Source of the DNA: Chitinophagaceae bacterium
GTDB taxonomy: Bacteria > Bacteroidota > Bacteroidia > Chitinophagales > Chitinophagaceae
Reading direction: 5' to 3'
DNA length: 64,000 bases
Assembly: GCA_019745155.1 (NCBI GenBank)
Contig: JAIETM010000016.1
Coordinates: forward strand, 35,150 to 99,149
Part shown: in pieces, positions 44,594 through 53,555 of the stretch
Layout of the letters: every line of letters starts with the position of its first letter
How positions within the stretch are numbered: the first letter of the stretch is position 1
Position numbers and translations under genes: made by a program
The notes under the pieces: model-generated
Seen by the model: only the letters and a program-made list of their open reading frames with translations
The model's database searches: none
Told to the model about the DNA's origin: nothing

Positions 44594-45298
44594 ATGGAAC
44601 CAATCATACATCTGGATAATATCCAGAAAAGTTATTTCATGGGTTCACAGGCCATTCCTGTACTCAAGGGCATTTCACTGGATATTCATCAAAATGAATA
44701 TGTTGCATTGATGGGGCCATCGGGTAGTGGTAAGAGTACCCTCATGAATATTCTGGGCTGTTTGGATTCACCGACTGGTGGTACTTATGTGCTGAACGGA
44801 CATGATGTGAGCAAAATGCCCGATGATGATTTGGCTGATGTACGTAACAAAGAAATTGGTTTCGTTTTCCAGCAATTTAACCTCCTACCAAGATTAACCG
44901 CTGCTGAGAATGTGGCCCTGCCATTGATCTATGCCGGTGTATCAAAGAAAGACCGTATGGAGAGAGCCATGGAAGCTTTGAAGAAAGTAGGTTTGGAGAC
45001 GAGAAGTCACCATAAATCCAATGAGCTCAGTGGTGGTCAGATTCAGCGTGTGGCCATTGCCCGTGCTTTGGTGAATAATCCATCGCTTTTATTGGCCGAT
45101 GAGCCTACCGGAAACTTGGATTCCAAGACTTCTGTTGAAGTAATGGAAATCTTCAGCCAGATTCAAGCGGCTGGTAATACAGTTGTGCTGGTTACCCATG
45201 AAGAAGATATTGCGGCTTATGCTAAGCGAGTTGTTCGTCTGCGCGATGGTTTAATTGAGACCGATCATGCGCAAGTAAGGCATCATCACAGTGTTTAA
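44594..45298 (+). CDS. MacB/LolD-type ABC transporter ATP-binding protein without adjacent permease
   Basis: The 234-residue ATPase has Walker [11 protein letters not shown]-loop FVFQQFNLL, signature [15 protein letters not shown], Walker [13 protein letters not shown] and switch His in VTHEED. The group serves MacB/FtsX-type mechanotransmission permeases. No permease gene is beside it. A second ATPase of the same superfamily lies at 45947-46600, but on the opposite strand. It ends at a terminator 25 bp downstream. Confidence 0.9.
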   Translation: MEPIIHLDNIQKSYFMGSQAIPVLKGISLDIHQNEYVALMGPSGSGKSTLMNILGCLDSPTGGTYVLNGHDVSKMPDDDLADVRNKEIGFVFQQFNLLPRLTAAENVALPLIYAGVSKKDRMERAMEALKKVGLETRSHHKSNELSGGQIQRVAIARALVNNPSLLLADEPTGNLDSKTSVEVMEIFSQIQAAGNTVVLVTHEEDIAAYAKRVVRLRDGLIETDHAQVRHHHSV

Positions 45299-45322
45299 AT
45301 ATTGATAATCAGATAAATAATC

Positions 45323-45353
45323 AAGCGGCAAGTGAACAATTTGCCGCTTTTTT
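45323..45353 (+). terminator. Terminator after the gatC-ABC ATPase pair
   Basis: Stem AAGCGGCAA (45323-45331) with TTGCCGCTT (45341-45349), 9-nt loop, then a T run to 45353. Confidence 0.9.
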
Positions 45354-45390
45354 CATTTTTAGTTTATTTGCGCCCCAACAAACAAAGCAC

Positions 45391-45954
45391 ATGGCCCTGA
45401 AAATATATACCAAGACCGGAGATGCCGGACATACTTCACTGATTGGCGGAACCAAGGTTCCCAAAAGTCACCTGCGTATTGAGAGTTACGGTACTGTGGA
45501 TGAGCTGAATTCCTATATCGGGTTATGTAATGATCATATTGCTGATGCAGCCGTAAATAGCATGCTTAAGGAAATACAGGACAGATTATTTACTGTTGGC
45601 TCTTCGCTGGCTTGTGATCCAGACAAAGAGCCCGCCATGAAGATTCCTGATTTGAAGGATAGTGATGTGGCTTTATTGGAGCAGACCATTGATCAGATGA
45701 ATGAAGTGCTGCCACCTATGAAGTCTTTTATTCTACCTGGTGGTCACCCGGCTGTATCGCACCTCCATGTAGCCCGTTGTGTATGTAGAAGAGCAGAACG
45801 CAATTGTGTTTACTTGAAGCAGAACGAGCTTTTCGTAGATGATCTGGTGTTGAAATACCTCAATCGCTTAAGCGATTATTTGTTTGTATTGGCCCGTTAT
45901 GTAGGCCATCAATTGAATGCGCCTGAAATTCCCTGGAAGCCACGTATTAGCTAA
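45391..45954 (+). CDS. PduO-type ATP:cob(I)alamin adenosyltransferase
   Basis: This 187-residue trimeric-type enzyme makes adenosylcobalamin from ATP and reduced cobalamin. The ATP loop YTKTGDAGHTSLIGG, VDELNSYIGL, and the late LPGGHPAVSHLHVARCVCRRAERN block, cut here by its key R-x-x-C-R-R-x-E-R pattern, are family hallmarks. No cobalamin riboswitch or cobalamin-dependent enzyme is next to it. Its 3' end overlaps the convergent ABC ATPase gene by 8 bp. Confidence 0.94.
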   Translation: MALKIYTKTGDAGHTSLIGGTKVPKSHLRIESYGTVDELNSYIGLCNDHIADAAVNSMLKEIQDRLFTVGSSLACDPDKEPAMKIPDLKDSDVALLEQTIDQMNEVLPPMKSFILPGGHPAVSHLHVARCVCRRAERNCVYLKQNELFVDDLVLKYLNRLSDYLFVLARYVGHQLNAPEIPWKPRIS

Positions 45955-46600
45955 CCAATTTCCCATCCTTCATGCGTAGAATACGATCGCTCATAGCGGC
46001 CAATGCATCATTGTGTGTAACAATGAGGAATGTCTGCGATAGGGTATCGCGCAAGTGGATAAACAATTGATGCAATTCTTGAGCATTGGTACTGTCTAAA
46101 TTACCTGTGGGCTCATCAGCAAATACAATCTTTGGCTGATTGATCAAGGCTCTGGCAACAGCTACGCGCTGTTGCTCTCCGCCACTTAATTGTTGTGGTT
46201 TGTTCTCGGCTCTATCGGCTAAGCCTAGCATATCCAATAACTCCAATGCTCTTTTCTGCGCAGCAGTTTGTTTGGTGCCGGCAATCCATGCTGGAATACA
46301 CACATTCTCAAGGGCTGAAAATTCAGGCAATAAGTGGTGGAATTGGAATATGAAGCCAATCTGTGTATTGCGAAAATGAGCCAGGGCTTTGCCATTTAAT
46401 TGGTGTACAGCCTGCTCGTTGATCCAAATCTCGCCCTGATCTGCTGCGTCCAGCGTACCTAGAATATGCAAGAGGGTGCTTTTACCCGCCCCTGATGAGC
46501 CAACTATGCTAACCAGTTCGCCGGCATTGATAGATAGGTCAATTCCCTTTACAACTTCCAGATCGCCGTAGCGTTTGTGTATGTTACTTGCTCTAAGCAT
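45947..46600 (-). CDS. lolD: LolD-like lipoprotein-release ABC ATPase
   Basis: The 217-residue ATPase has Walker A GSSGAGKST, Q-loop FIFQFHHLLPEFSALENV, signature LSGGEQQRVAVARAL, Walker [13 protein letters not shown] and VTHND. The FHHLLPEFSALENV block is characteristic of LolD, the ATPase that powers release of outer-membrane lipoproteins via LolC/E. The permease gene is not adjacent, as is common in Bacteroidota. It is divergent from the DUF2795 gene, with 134 bp between starts. Confidence 0.88.
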   Translation of the reverse strand: MLRASNIHKRYGDLEVVKGIDLSINAGELVSIVGSSGAGKSTLLHILGTLDAADQGEIWINEQAVHQLNGKALAHFRNTQIGFIFQFHHLLPEFSALENVCIPAWIAGTKQTAAQKRALELLDMLGLADRAENKPQQLSGGEQQRVAVARALINQPKIVFADEPTGNLDSTNAQELHQLFIHLRDTLSQTFLIVTHNDALAAMSDRILRMKDGKLVS

Positions 46601-46686
46601 GGGTATTCAATGCCGTAAACTTACAATTAAGCATTTGTGCTGCCATGGATTTAGTTTTTTATTTACACATAGTGTGATAAGCCTGA

Positions 46687-46717
46687 TTTGGTTATTTCAT
46701 CAATACGGTTACATTTG
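46687..46717 (+). promoter_or_regulatory. Canonical Bacteroidota promoter of the DUF2795 gene
   Basis: TTTG (46687-46690), a 19-bp spacer, then TACATTTG (46710-46717). Both boxes match the -33/-7 consensus TTTG-N19-TAnnTTTG exactly. The expected transcript start is about 10 bp before ATG 46735. It is the clearest promoter in the window and supports the phylum assignment. Confidence 0.75.
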
Positions 46718-46734
46718 CACAAAAATTCGGGACT

Positions 46735-46956
46735 ATGTTCTGGACATTAGAATTAGCAAGTTATCTGGAAGAAGCACCTTGGCCAGCCACTAAGGATGAA
46801 TTATTGGATTATGCCATCCGTTCAGGTGCACCTATTGAGGTGGTAGAAAATCTCCAAGAACTGGATGATGAAGGTGAAGTCTACGAGAGCATCGAAGACA
46901 TCTGGCCAGATTATCCGAGCCAGGAAGATTTCATGTTCAATGAAGACGAATACTAA
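46735..46956 (+). CDS. Small acidic DUF2795-type protein
   Basis: The 73-residue, strongly acidic protein (YLEEAPWPATKDELLDYAIR, then EVVENLQEL) resembles DUF2795, whose members are small helical proteins of unknown role. The C-terminal third is almost all Asp, Glu and aromatic residues (EDIWPDYPSQEDFMFNEDEY). It has its own strong promoter and its own terminator, so it is a monocistronic and probably well expressed gene. Confidence 0.85.
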   Translation: MFWTLELASYLEEAPWPATKDELLDYAIRSGAPIEVVENLQELDDEGEVYESIEDIWPDYPSQEDFMFNEDEY

Positions 46957-46962
46957 AATATC

Positions 46963-46989
46963 ATCCCCACAATTCTGTGGGGATTTTTT
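46963..46989 (+). terminator. Terminator of the DUF2795 gene
   Basis: Perfect 9-bp stem ATCCCCACA/TGTGGGGAT (46963-46971 with 46976-46984), ATTC loop, six T. Its T run overlaps the stop codon of the convergent aldo/keto reductase gene at 46988. Confidence 0.93.
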
Positions 46990-47869
46990 ATGCCACTACA
47001 TGTCCTCTTGCTGCTTCTAACAATGCAAACCAATCTGCTCTATGCAATTGCACTTGTGTAGCTCTTTTCGCTTCTAATAGTCTGCTAAGTTTAGAAGTGC
47101 CTACAACAGGAATAATACCTGCTGGATGTTTGTGTAAAAACGCGAGTAATACTTCATTGATGCCCGTGTTGTAAGCTTTTGCAATTTGTGTAGCGATTGG
47201 TAAAATCCGCATGTACGCTTCATTCCCTTCGTCAAACAGTTTTGCACCACCCATTGGTGCCCAAGCCATGGGAATGATTTGATGTTGCATACAATGATCC
47301 AGTATGCCGTTGAAGAAAGGATCTGTTGCTGTAATAGAACATTCAAACTGATTGTAGCGCACTTGTGTGTAGCGCATCAGCAAGTCTGTTTGGTGCGGTA
47401 AAAAATTCGATACACCAAAGGCAAGAATTTTACCAGCAGCCAATAAACTGTCAACAGCTTTGGCTACTTCACCAGGATGCAGCAAAGGATCTGGCCGATG
47501 AATGAGTAATAAATCCAGATAATCTGTATGCAGATTTTTTAATGATTGCTCAACTGATTGAATAATGTGTTCAGCACTGGTGTCGTATGATTTCAGCAAA
47601 TGTTCCGGTCTATTCGGCGTAACCATACGAATGCCGCATTTACTAATGAGTTGCATTTGCGTACGTAGGTGAGGGGCTTCTGCTAATGCTGTGCCAAACT
47701 CAGCTTCGGTAGTATAATCGCCATAAATATCTGCATGATCAAAGCTGGTGATGCCTGCTTCCAGGCAACCATCAATCATTGTTCTGTATTCAGCAGTGGA
47801 ATAGTTTGCACCCCATTTACCCCAGCGCATGCAGCCGGCAATAGGTGCTATAATCGTGTGATGTTCCAT
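46988..47869 (-). CDS. Aldo/keto reductase (YdhF-like)
   Basis: This 293-residue TIM-barrel oxidoreductase keeps the AKR catalytic tetrad: Asp and Tyr in FDHADIYGDY, Lys in ISKCGIR and His in LLLIHRPDPLL. NADP(H)-binding features lie near the C-terminus (PVVGTSKLSRLLEA). The overall pattern fits the YdhF branch of AKRs. Substrate unknown. It is a single gene; the RRM gene upstream on the same strand has its own terminator in between. Confidence 0.92.
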   Translation of the reverse strand: MEHHTIIAPIAGCMRWGKWGANYSTAEYRTMIDGCLEAGITSFDHADIYGDYTTEAEFGTALAEAPHLRTQMQLISKCGIRMVTPNRPEHLLKSYDTSAEHIIQSVEQSLKNLHTDYLDLLLIHRPDPLLHPGEVAKAVDSLLAAGKILAFGVSNFLPHQTDLLMRYTQVRYNQFECSITATDPFFNGILDHCMQHQIIPMAWAPMGGAKLFDEGNEAYMRILPIATQIAKAYNTGINEVLLAFLHKHPAGIIPVVGTSKLSRLLEAKRATQVQLHRADWFALLEAARGHVVA

Positions 47870-47888
47870 GGCCTAAAAATAGGGCAAT

Positions 47889-47914
47889 AAAAAAGTCCCG
47901 CAAATGCGGGACTT
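47889..47914 (-). terminator. Terminator of the RRM RNA-binding protein gene
   Basis: Stem AAGTCCCGC (47893-47901) with GCGGGACTT (47906-47914), AAAT loop; on the minus strand it is followed by six T. It is 24 bp after the RRM gene stop. Confidence 0.9.
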
Positions 47915-47938
47915 AAGCATATTGTTTGCAAAAGCTGA

Positions 47939-48325
47939 TTAGTATCTGTTATAACCACCACCGCCTTCGCCACGGTTGTAGCCACCGCGGTTGCCACCGC
48001 CATAACCACCACCACCACGATTGCCACCACCGAAACCACCGCTACGGGGTTTGAAGCTGCGCTCTTTGCGCTCACCTTCTGGGCGTGGAGCAGACTCGTT
48101 TACGACAATCTTACGGCCTTCGATTTCGCTTTCATGCAAAGCAGCAATAGCAGCTTTAGCAGCTTCATCATCGGGCATTTCAACAAATCCAAAACCCTTA
48201 CTACGGTTGTTCTTGAATTTGTCTGTAATGATTTTTGCACTGGCTACTTCGCCATAGGGTGCAAACAGGGCCTGCAGGTCTTCACTGGTCATATTCCAGT
48301 TCAGATTTCCAACGTAAATGTTCAT
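47939..48325 (-). CDS. RRM-type glycine-rich RNA-binding protein
   Basis: The 128 residues start at ATG 48325. Residues 1-80 are a canonical RRM with RNP2 (IYVGNL) and RNP1 (KGFGFVEM). The C-terminal third is a Gly/Arg/Asn/Tyr-rich tail of RGG-like repeats (GGGNRGG units), ending in YNRY. Proteins of this design are often cold- or stress-induced RNA chaperones in Bacteroidota and cyanobacteria. An upstream ATG at 48370 would add 15 hydrophobic residues not seen in the family. A long 5' region (48326 to about 48460) could hold the regulatory leader. Confidence 0.93.
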   Translation of the reverse strand: MNIYVGNLNWNMTSEDLQALFAPYGEVASAKIITDKFKNNRSKGFGFVEMPDDEAAKAAIAALHESEIEGRKIVVNESAPRPEGERKERSFKPRSGGFGGGNRGGGGYGGGNRGGYNRGEGGGGYNRY

Positions 48326-48466
48326 GTTTAAAAAAATTAAATAAATCAAATACCAATGAGAAAACAGCAATCAAACAACCTGAACATTACGAACGAACCG
48401 GCCTTAGAAAACTGCCATTGGACAAACGAATTTAGGCTTTTAGCTGAATCTGACAATTAATTCCAT

Positions 48467-48494
48467 AAAAAACCCCCAACAGAGCTGTTGGGGG
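48467..48494 (-). terminator. Terminator of the rpsF-rpsR-rplI operon
   Basis: Stem CCCCCAAC/GTTGGGGG (48473-48480 with 48487-48494), 6-nt loop, followed on the minus strand by six T. It sits 22 bp after the rplI stop. Confidence 0.92.
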
Positions 48495-48516
48495 CCTATT
48501 TGCAAAAAGGTTGCAA

Positions 48517-48963
48517 TTATTCGCCAATCACTTCAAATTCAATCTCAGTTACATTACCTGCACCGAAATCGATAGAAGCTTTGTAAGTGCCCAGTTCTTT
48601 CACTTCGTCCACAATGCTGATACGCTTGCGGTCGATTTCATAACCTTTCTGGTCGCGGATTGCGCGAGCGATCTGCAGGGCAGTTACGCTACCGAAGATC
48701 TTACCGCTAGTACCAGTTTTGGCGCCTACTTTAACAGGAGACTGCTTCAGCACTTCGATCACTTTATTGATCTCAGCCAGCATAGCAGCTTCTTTCTTTG
48801 CTTTTACTTTCAGACGCTCTTCCTGTTGCTTCAGGTTAGAAGGGTTTGCTTCTACAGCAAACTTCTGGGGAATCAGGTAGTTACGGGCATAACCGTTACG
48901 TACGGTTACCAGTTCATCACGCTGACCTAGATTGTCTACGTCTTTGATTAAGATTACTTGCAT
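48517..48963 (-). CDS. rplI: Ribosomal protein bL9
   Basis: The protein has 148 residues, the usual bL9 length, from ATG 48963. It opens with QVILIKDVDNLGQRDELV and the signature GYARNYLIPQKFA, followed by the long connecting helix (LKQQEERLKVKAKKEAA) and the C-terminal domain (GKIFGSVTALQIARA). A longer frame to 49011 adds non-conserved residues. Third gene of the S6-S18-L9 operon, 90 bp after rpsR. Confidence 0.97.
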   Translation of the reverse strand: MQVILIKDVDNLGQRDELVTVRNGYARNYLIPQKFAVEANPSNLKQQEERLKVKAKKEAAMLAEINKVIEVLKQSPVKVGAKTGTSGKIFGSVTALQIARAIRDQKGYEIDRKRISIVDEVKELGTYKASIDFGAGNVTEIEFEVIGE

Positions 48964-49053
48964 GTTTGTTTGTTTAGCTCCCAGCGCCCAATCTAAGATT
49001 GTGACTGTCACCCCATTGCCATGGGGATTAGGGAATGGTTACTAATGAAAAGC

Positions 49054-49317
49054 TTATTTCAACAAGTCTGTTACGTAAGGCATCAGTGCCATCTGACGTG
49101 CTTTCTTCACGGCATCAGCCACTTTACGCTGGTACTTCAGTGAGTTACCGCTTAAGCGACGGGGCAGCATTTTACCTTGCTCGTTTACAAACTTCTTCAG
49201 GAACTCGATGTCCTTATAGTCAACGTACTTGATACCATACTTCTTGAAGCGGCAGAATTTTTTCTTTGGCTTCTCGGTCTTAATGGCCGTCAGGTATTTG
49301 ATTTCATTCTTTGCCAT
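49054..49317 (-). CDS. rpsR: Ribosomal protein bS18
   Basis: The 87-residue basic protein has the S18 core: [37 protein letters not shown] and [19 protein letters not shown]. It has a single cysteine near the zinc-ligand position of some homologues, so zinc binding is unlikely. The gene lies 4 bp after rpsF, consistent with their direct assembly as an S6:S18 dimer. Confidence 0.97.
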   Translation of the reverse strand: MAKNEIKYLTAIKTEKPKKKFCRFKKYGIKYVDYKDIEFLKKFVNEQGKMLPRRLSGNSLKYQRKVADAVKKARQMALMPYVTDLLK

Positions 49318-49321
49318 GGTA

Positions 49322-49675
49322 TTAAGCCTCCACTTTTTCGTTACCCATTGCTACGCCACTTCTCTTTTTAGCATTGTACTCAACGGCGTATTTGTCGAGT
49401 TTCGTTACCATGTGACGCATGATTTGCTCGTCACGCAGCATTTGGATCTTCAACTTTTCGTTCAGATCGCTAGGCGCTTGATACTCCATTACCCAGTAGA
49501 TACCAGTTGTCTTCTTCTGGATTGGATAAGCCAATGATTTCAGTCCCCAAGGATTGCTGTGCACGGTTTTTCCACCATGTTCATTAATGAAGTCGGTGTA
49601 CTTTTTCTGAGATGCCTTGAATTCTTCCTCAGAAAGCACAGGGGTGAAAATCACCATCAATTCGTAGTTGTTCAT
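49322..49675 (-). CDS. rpsF: Ribosomal protein bS6
   Basis: The 117 residues start at ATG 49675, with [18 protein letters not shown], the [16 protein letters not shown] block and YWVMEYQAP typical of S6. An upstream ATG at 49714 would lie inside the leader and adds 13 unconserved residues. First gene of the operon; the 80-nt region between its promoter and start may hold an S6:S18-type regulatory leader. Confidence 0.97.
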   Translation of the reverse strand: MNNYELMVIFTPVLSEEEFKASQKKYTDFINEHGGKTVHSNPWGLKSLAYPIQKKTTGIYWVMEYQAPSDLNEKLKIQMLRDEQIMRHMVTKLDKYAVEYNAKKRSGVAMGNEKVEA

Positions 49676-49757
49676 ACCCTGTTTTTTAGGTTTTAAATGA
49701 TTCCCAATGGACATCTCGCTTGCGCGAAACGAATCCCAGGCGAGGGATTTGGGGCGG

Positions 49758-49765
49758 CAAAGGTA
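49758..49765 (-). promoter_or_regulatory. rpsF: Candidate -7 element of the rpsF operon (TACCTTTG on the minus strand)
   Basis: TACCTTTG matches TAnnTTTG on the minus strand, 82 bp upstream of the rpsF start. The resulting leader contains short GC-rich inverted repeats such as ATCCC/GGGAT and CTCGC/GCGAG, which could fold as the S6:S18-binding leader known from many bacteria. No good -33 TTTG is evident. Confidence 0.45.
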
Positions 49766-49789
49766 AGGGAAAGATTGTAGGAAACAGCA

Positions 49790-50857
49790 CTATTTAGCCG
49801 ATTTTTCCGGCTTGCCCACCCGTTTTAGCAGCACCAAATAGGTAGGGAAATGGTCGCTGTAGCCGTAATTGTATTCATCACCACTCCAAGTACGCTTGGG
49901 ATAGCCTTTGTAGCGGCCAGTTTCTTCTCGCATAAATGGTTGAGTATGAATATAATTTTTGAAGAAGGCGAAGCCTTGTTGCTCTTTGTTCAGCCAGTTC
50001 CGGCTGATAATGATCTGGTCGAACAGGTTCCAAGCATCCTGATAAGCCAGGGTGCCGATCCCTTTTTTGTGGGTTTTCACCCAAGGATTGTAGAGGGAAG
50101 TGCTGTCTGATGTCCATTCATCGCCATTGGCGTTTAGTCCCTTAGTAATGCTTCTGTCTTTAGGATCATCATTCAGGTCGCCCATAATGATGTATTTGTC
50201 CTTATTTCCTTTAGCCATTAAGGAATCTAAATGCTTGCGTAGGGTAGTGGCTGCGGCCATTCTGGCTGGTGCAGATACAGCCTCGCCTCCCCGACGGCTG
50301 GGCCAATGGTTCACATATACATGCACGCTTTCTCCATCCAAGATGCCATGCACCCAAAGGATATCTCTGGTGGCGCTGGACTCCTTGCTGCCGCCGGGTA
50401 GCATTACCCGTATGGGCGCCGCATTGATCACTTTGAAATATTTGGGATCATAGAGTAGGGCCACATCAATACCACGGATATCGGGACTTTCAAAATGCAC
50501 AATCCGCATTTTCTTGGCAGCTAGTTCTGGCTGTGCGATTAAGTCTTCCAAAACCCTTTTGTTTTCTATCTCTGCTACACCCAATAGTGCTGGTCCGTCT
50601 TTGATCACTGGCTCGTATAAACTACCCATGGCGGCAATTACTGTTGCCAATCTGTTTAACTTATCTGCATAGATGGCAGGGGTGTATCGTTTGTCTGATT
50701 TTGGTAGGAATTCATTGTCGTCTTTCGACAGATCATCCTCTGTGTCGTATAGGTTCTCCAAATTGTAAAAGCCTATCACAGCTGTCTTATAGCTTGACTG
50801 GGCCGAAAGATTTACACAAAGAGAAAGTGAAATGAGGCAATAAAATAATATTTTCAC
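49790..50857 (-). CDS. Secreted endonuclease/exonuclease/phosphatase-family protein
   Basis: The 355 residues from GTG 50857 start with a clean signal peptide (KILFYCLISLSLCVNLSA-Q). The EEP fold is shown by GFYNLENLYD, GVAEIENKRVLED, NHWPSRRGGE, IMGDLNDDPKD and YSDHFPTYL (catalytic Asn, Glu, Asp and terminal Asp-His). Such enzymes cleave phosphodiesters, often DNA or RNA outside the cell. The longer frame to ATG 50995 would run through the divergent TonB receptor start, so the GTG start is preferred. Its neighbours suggest nutrient scavenging. Confidence 0.85.
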   Translation of the reverse strand: MKILFYCLISLSLCVNLSAQSSYKTAVIGFYNLENLYDTEDDLSKDDNEFLPKSDKRYTPAIYADKLNRLATVIAAMGSLYEPVIKDGPALLGVAEIENKRVLEDLIAQPELAAKKMRIVHFESPDIRGIDVALLYDPKYFKVINAAPIRVMLPGGSKESSATRDILWVHGILDGESVHVYVNHWPSRRGGEAVSAPARMAAATTLRKHLDSLMAKGNKDKYIIMGDLNDDPKDRSITKGLNANGDEWTSDSTSLYNPWVKTHKKGIGTLAYQDAWNLFDQIIISRNWLNKEQQGFAFFKNYIHTQPFMREETGRYKGYPKRTWSGDEYNYGYSDHFPTYLVLLKRVGKPEKSAK

Positions 50858-50975
50858 GTGCCGATTTCGTGTTAAGTGATGGTGGATCTGTGATACCCCC
50901 CTTGAATAAGTGGTATCCCTTGAGGAGGATTTCCACGAAGTTTGTTCATTACAATCAAAACTGTTAAACTGGTAG

Positions 50976-53555
50976 ATGTTTAGAATAGGTATCATTCTTT
51001 TATTGGGTTGGGTATTTATGCCTCAAAGCTTACTTGCACAAAGTGGCGGTGCTTTTATTGATACCACCAAGCACAAAATTAAGCAGGACAGTGCTGTCAT
51101 TGATATACTTCGTGAAGACCAGTTGGATAATATTCCTGTGATAACGGTGAATGATCAAGACTTGAATGATGCCAGTACACAAGGCTTGGCCGTTATTTTG
51201 GCTTCTTCCAAAGATCCTTTCTTATCGCTTGCCTCTTTTCATTTTAGTCCACTTCGCTTTCGTATACGTGGGTATGATCCATCTCTCAACCATACGTTTA
51301 TCAATGGACTCCCAATGGATAACCTCAACAATGGAAATACACCATGGGGTTTGTGGGGCGGTTTGAATGATGTGTTGCGCAATCGCGATCAGGTGCTGGG
51401 CTTAGGTGCTTTTGATTTCAGTTTCGGTGAACCCGGACTAAACTTGAATTTTGATGTGCGTGCTAGCAAGCAACGACAGCAAACTTTGGTGAGTTATGCT
51501 AACTCCAATAGAAACTATGATCACCGCTTTATGGTTACACACCACAGTGGTGTGAATAGTAAGGGTTGGGCCGTGAGTGTATCTGCATCCAGAAGGTGGG
51601 CCAATAAAGCTTATGTGCCGGGTACCGACTTTGATGCGTTTAGTTATTTCTTGAGCGTAGATAAATATTTAAGTAAAAAACATCTGTTGTCGCTTACTGT
51701 TATCGGTGCACCAACGATGAATGGTCGTCAAGGTCCTGCATTACAGGAAATGATTCAACTGTCTGGTGACAATCTCTATAATCCTTACTGGGGTTATCAG
51801 GGTGGTAAAGTGCGTAACGCCAGTATTGCTTATGTAAATCAGCCCATCAGCATCTTATCGCATGAATTTAAAATCAATGATGCTGCTGTATTAACTACTG
51901 GTGTCAGCTTTACTACCGGCGAAAGAAGCACGACTGCTTTGGAATGGAATCGTGCGCCGGATCCTCGCCCTGATTATTACCGTAATCTGCCGAGTTTTCA
52001 AACTGATCCAGCGCAAGCAGCTGCTGTTGAACAAGCCATTCGTAACGATGTTAATCTGCGTCAGTTGAATTGGGATAGATTGTTTGAGATCAATCGCATG
52101 AATGCAGCCACTACCAACAATGTGAATGGTGTCAATGGATTTAATTACTCAGGTCTTCGTGCAAAATATTTTCAGGGAGAGAATGTACAATACACCAATC
52201 GTCTTGCTTTCAATTCAGTCTTAAATACGCGTATTTCTGAAGAAGGTATTTTATCGGTTGGTGTTACCTATCAGTCACAACGTACCAATTACTTCAAGCG
52301 GTTGGTTGATTTATTAGGTGCAAACTATATGGTTGATTGGAACCAATTTGCAGAGCGTGATTTTCCTAATGATCCTAATGCCATACAAAATGACCTTCGC
52401 AGACCAAACAGAATTGTACTGCTGCGTGAGCGTTATGGATATGACTATGATATGCTGGTCCGCAAGATTGGTCTTTGGGCACAGGGTAAATGGAATATGG
52501 AAAATTTTGATGCCTTCTTCGCAGTAAATGTGCACAATACACAATTCTGGCGAAGTGGTAATGTGCGTAATGGTTTGTTTCCTTTTTCTTCTTTAGGTAG
52601 ATCAACCTTGAATAATTTTCTGACCTATGGTGCCAAAGCTGGTTTAACCATTAAGCTTGATGGAAGCAATTTCATTTACCTGCAAGGTGCAGCCATGACA
52701 AGGCCCCCGGATTATGAGAATGTATATCTCTCACCAAGAAGCAGAGATGGTCAGCAAACGACCGCTACCAGTGAATTCATCTTCAGTTTTGAAGGTGGTT
52801 ATTTATTACAAGCAGAACGCATTAAAGCAAGAGCTTCTTTTTATATGACCAGCATTGCGCGTGGCATGAATGTGGTTAGTTTCTTCCATGACGACTATAA
52901 TACTTTTGTCAACTACGCTTTGAGAGAAGTAGGTAAATTATATCTTGGTGCTGAGTTAGGTGCTGAAATGAAAATTACCGAACAACTAACTGCGTCTCTT
53001 GCAGCGTCTTTCAACAGAGCAACATATAATACCGACCAATTTGTACAAGTAACACAGGATAATGATGCAAGTGTATTAGAGAGAGGTGTTGTTCGATCTA
53101 AAGGATTAAAGATTGGCACCATGCCCCAGGAAGCATATGGCTTGGGCTTGAATTATCGCTCAAGAGCATGGTTCGCTGGTATCAATGGCAATTTTTTCAG
53201 AAGCAGTTGGTTGGATGTAAACCCAGTGCGCAGAACAGATGCGGCTACCAATGGTGTACCTGCTGGTACAGCATTGTTCAACAGTATCATTGATCAAACT
53301 AAATTGAAAGATCAGTTAACTGTTGATGCGATCATGGGATATAGCTGGAGGGTATACAATGGTAAAAAGAACAAGCCTGTTATCCTCAACTGGAGTATGG
53401 GTATCAACAATCTCTTAAACAACACAGAGATGGTGATTGGCGGTTCAGAGCAATTGCGATTTGATTTTGCAGGAAAGGATGTCAATAAGTTTCCGCCGAG
53501 ATATTTTTATGGTTATGGAATCAATTATTTCACCAGTATTGCAGTAAGATTTTAA
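50976..53555 (+). CDS. TonB-dependent outer-membrane receptor
   Basis: The 859 residues have a signal peptide (ending SLLA-Q), a plug domain (RIRGYDPSLNHTFINGLPM resembles the plug core) and a beta-barrel with many aromatic-ended strands, closing in a C-terminal YFTSIAVRF, a typical outer-membrane end. It lacks the CarboxypepD-like repeat and is not followed by SusD, so it is not a standard SusC. A DUF5689 lipoprotein gene overlaps its stop by 1 bp, and a secreted nuclease/phosphatase gene is divergent (118 bp between starts). Ligand unknown. Confidence 0.87.
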   Translation: MFRIGIILLLGWVFMPQSLLAQSGGAFIDTTKHKIKQDSAVIDILREDQLDNIPVITVNDQDLNDASTQGLAVILASSKDPFLSLASFHFSPLRFRIRGYDPSLNHTFINGLPMDNLNNGNTPWGLWGGLNDVLRNRDQVLGLGAFDFSFGEPGLNLNFDVRASKQRQQTLVSYANSNRNYDHRFMVTHHSGVNSKGWAVSVSASRRWANKAYVPGTDFDAFSYFLSVDKYLSKKHLLSLTVIGAPTMNGRQGPALQEMIQLSGDNLYNPYWGYQGGKVRNASIAYVNQPISILSHEFKINDAAVLTTGVSFTTGERSTTALEWNRAPDPRPDYYRNLPSFQTDPAQAAAVEQAIRNDVNLRQLNWDRLFEINRMNAATTNNVNGVNGFNYSGLRAKYFQGENVQYTNRLAFNSVLNTRISEEGILSVGVTYQSQRTNYFKRLVDLLGANYMVDWNQFAERDFPNDPNAIQNDLRRPNRIVLLRERYGYDYDMLVRKIGLWAQGKWNMENFDAFFAVNVHNTQFWRSGNVRNGLFPFSSLGRSTLNNFLTYGAKAGLTIKLDGSNFIYLQGAAMTRPPDYENVYLSPRSRDGQQTTATSEFIFSFEGGYLLQAERIKARASFYMTSIARGMNVVSFFHDDYNTFVNYALREVGKLYLGAELGAEMKITEQLTASLAASFNRATYNTDQFVQVTQDNDASVLERGVVRSKGLKIGTMPQEAYGLGLNYRSRAWFAGINGNFFRSSWLDVNPVRRTDAATNGVPAGTALFNSIIDQTKLKDQLTVDAIMGYSWRVYNGKKNKPVILNWSMGINNLLNNTEMVIGGSEQLRFDFAGKDVNKFPPRYFYGYGINYFTSIAVRF

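Noticed and set aside
45299..45390. Cobalamin riboswitch before the PduO gene
   Set aside because: Only 92 bp are available, and these contain the terminator of the preceding gene; no B12-box-like sequence was seen.
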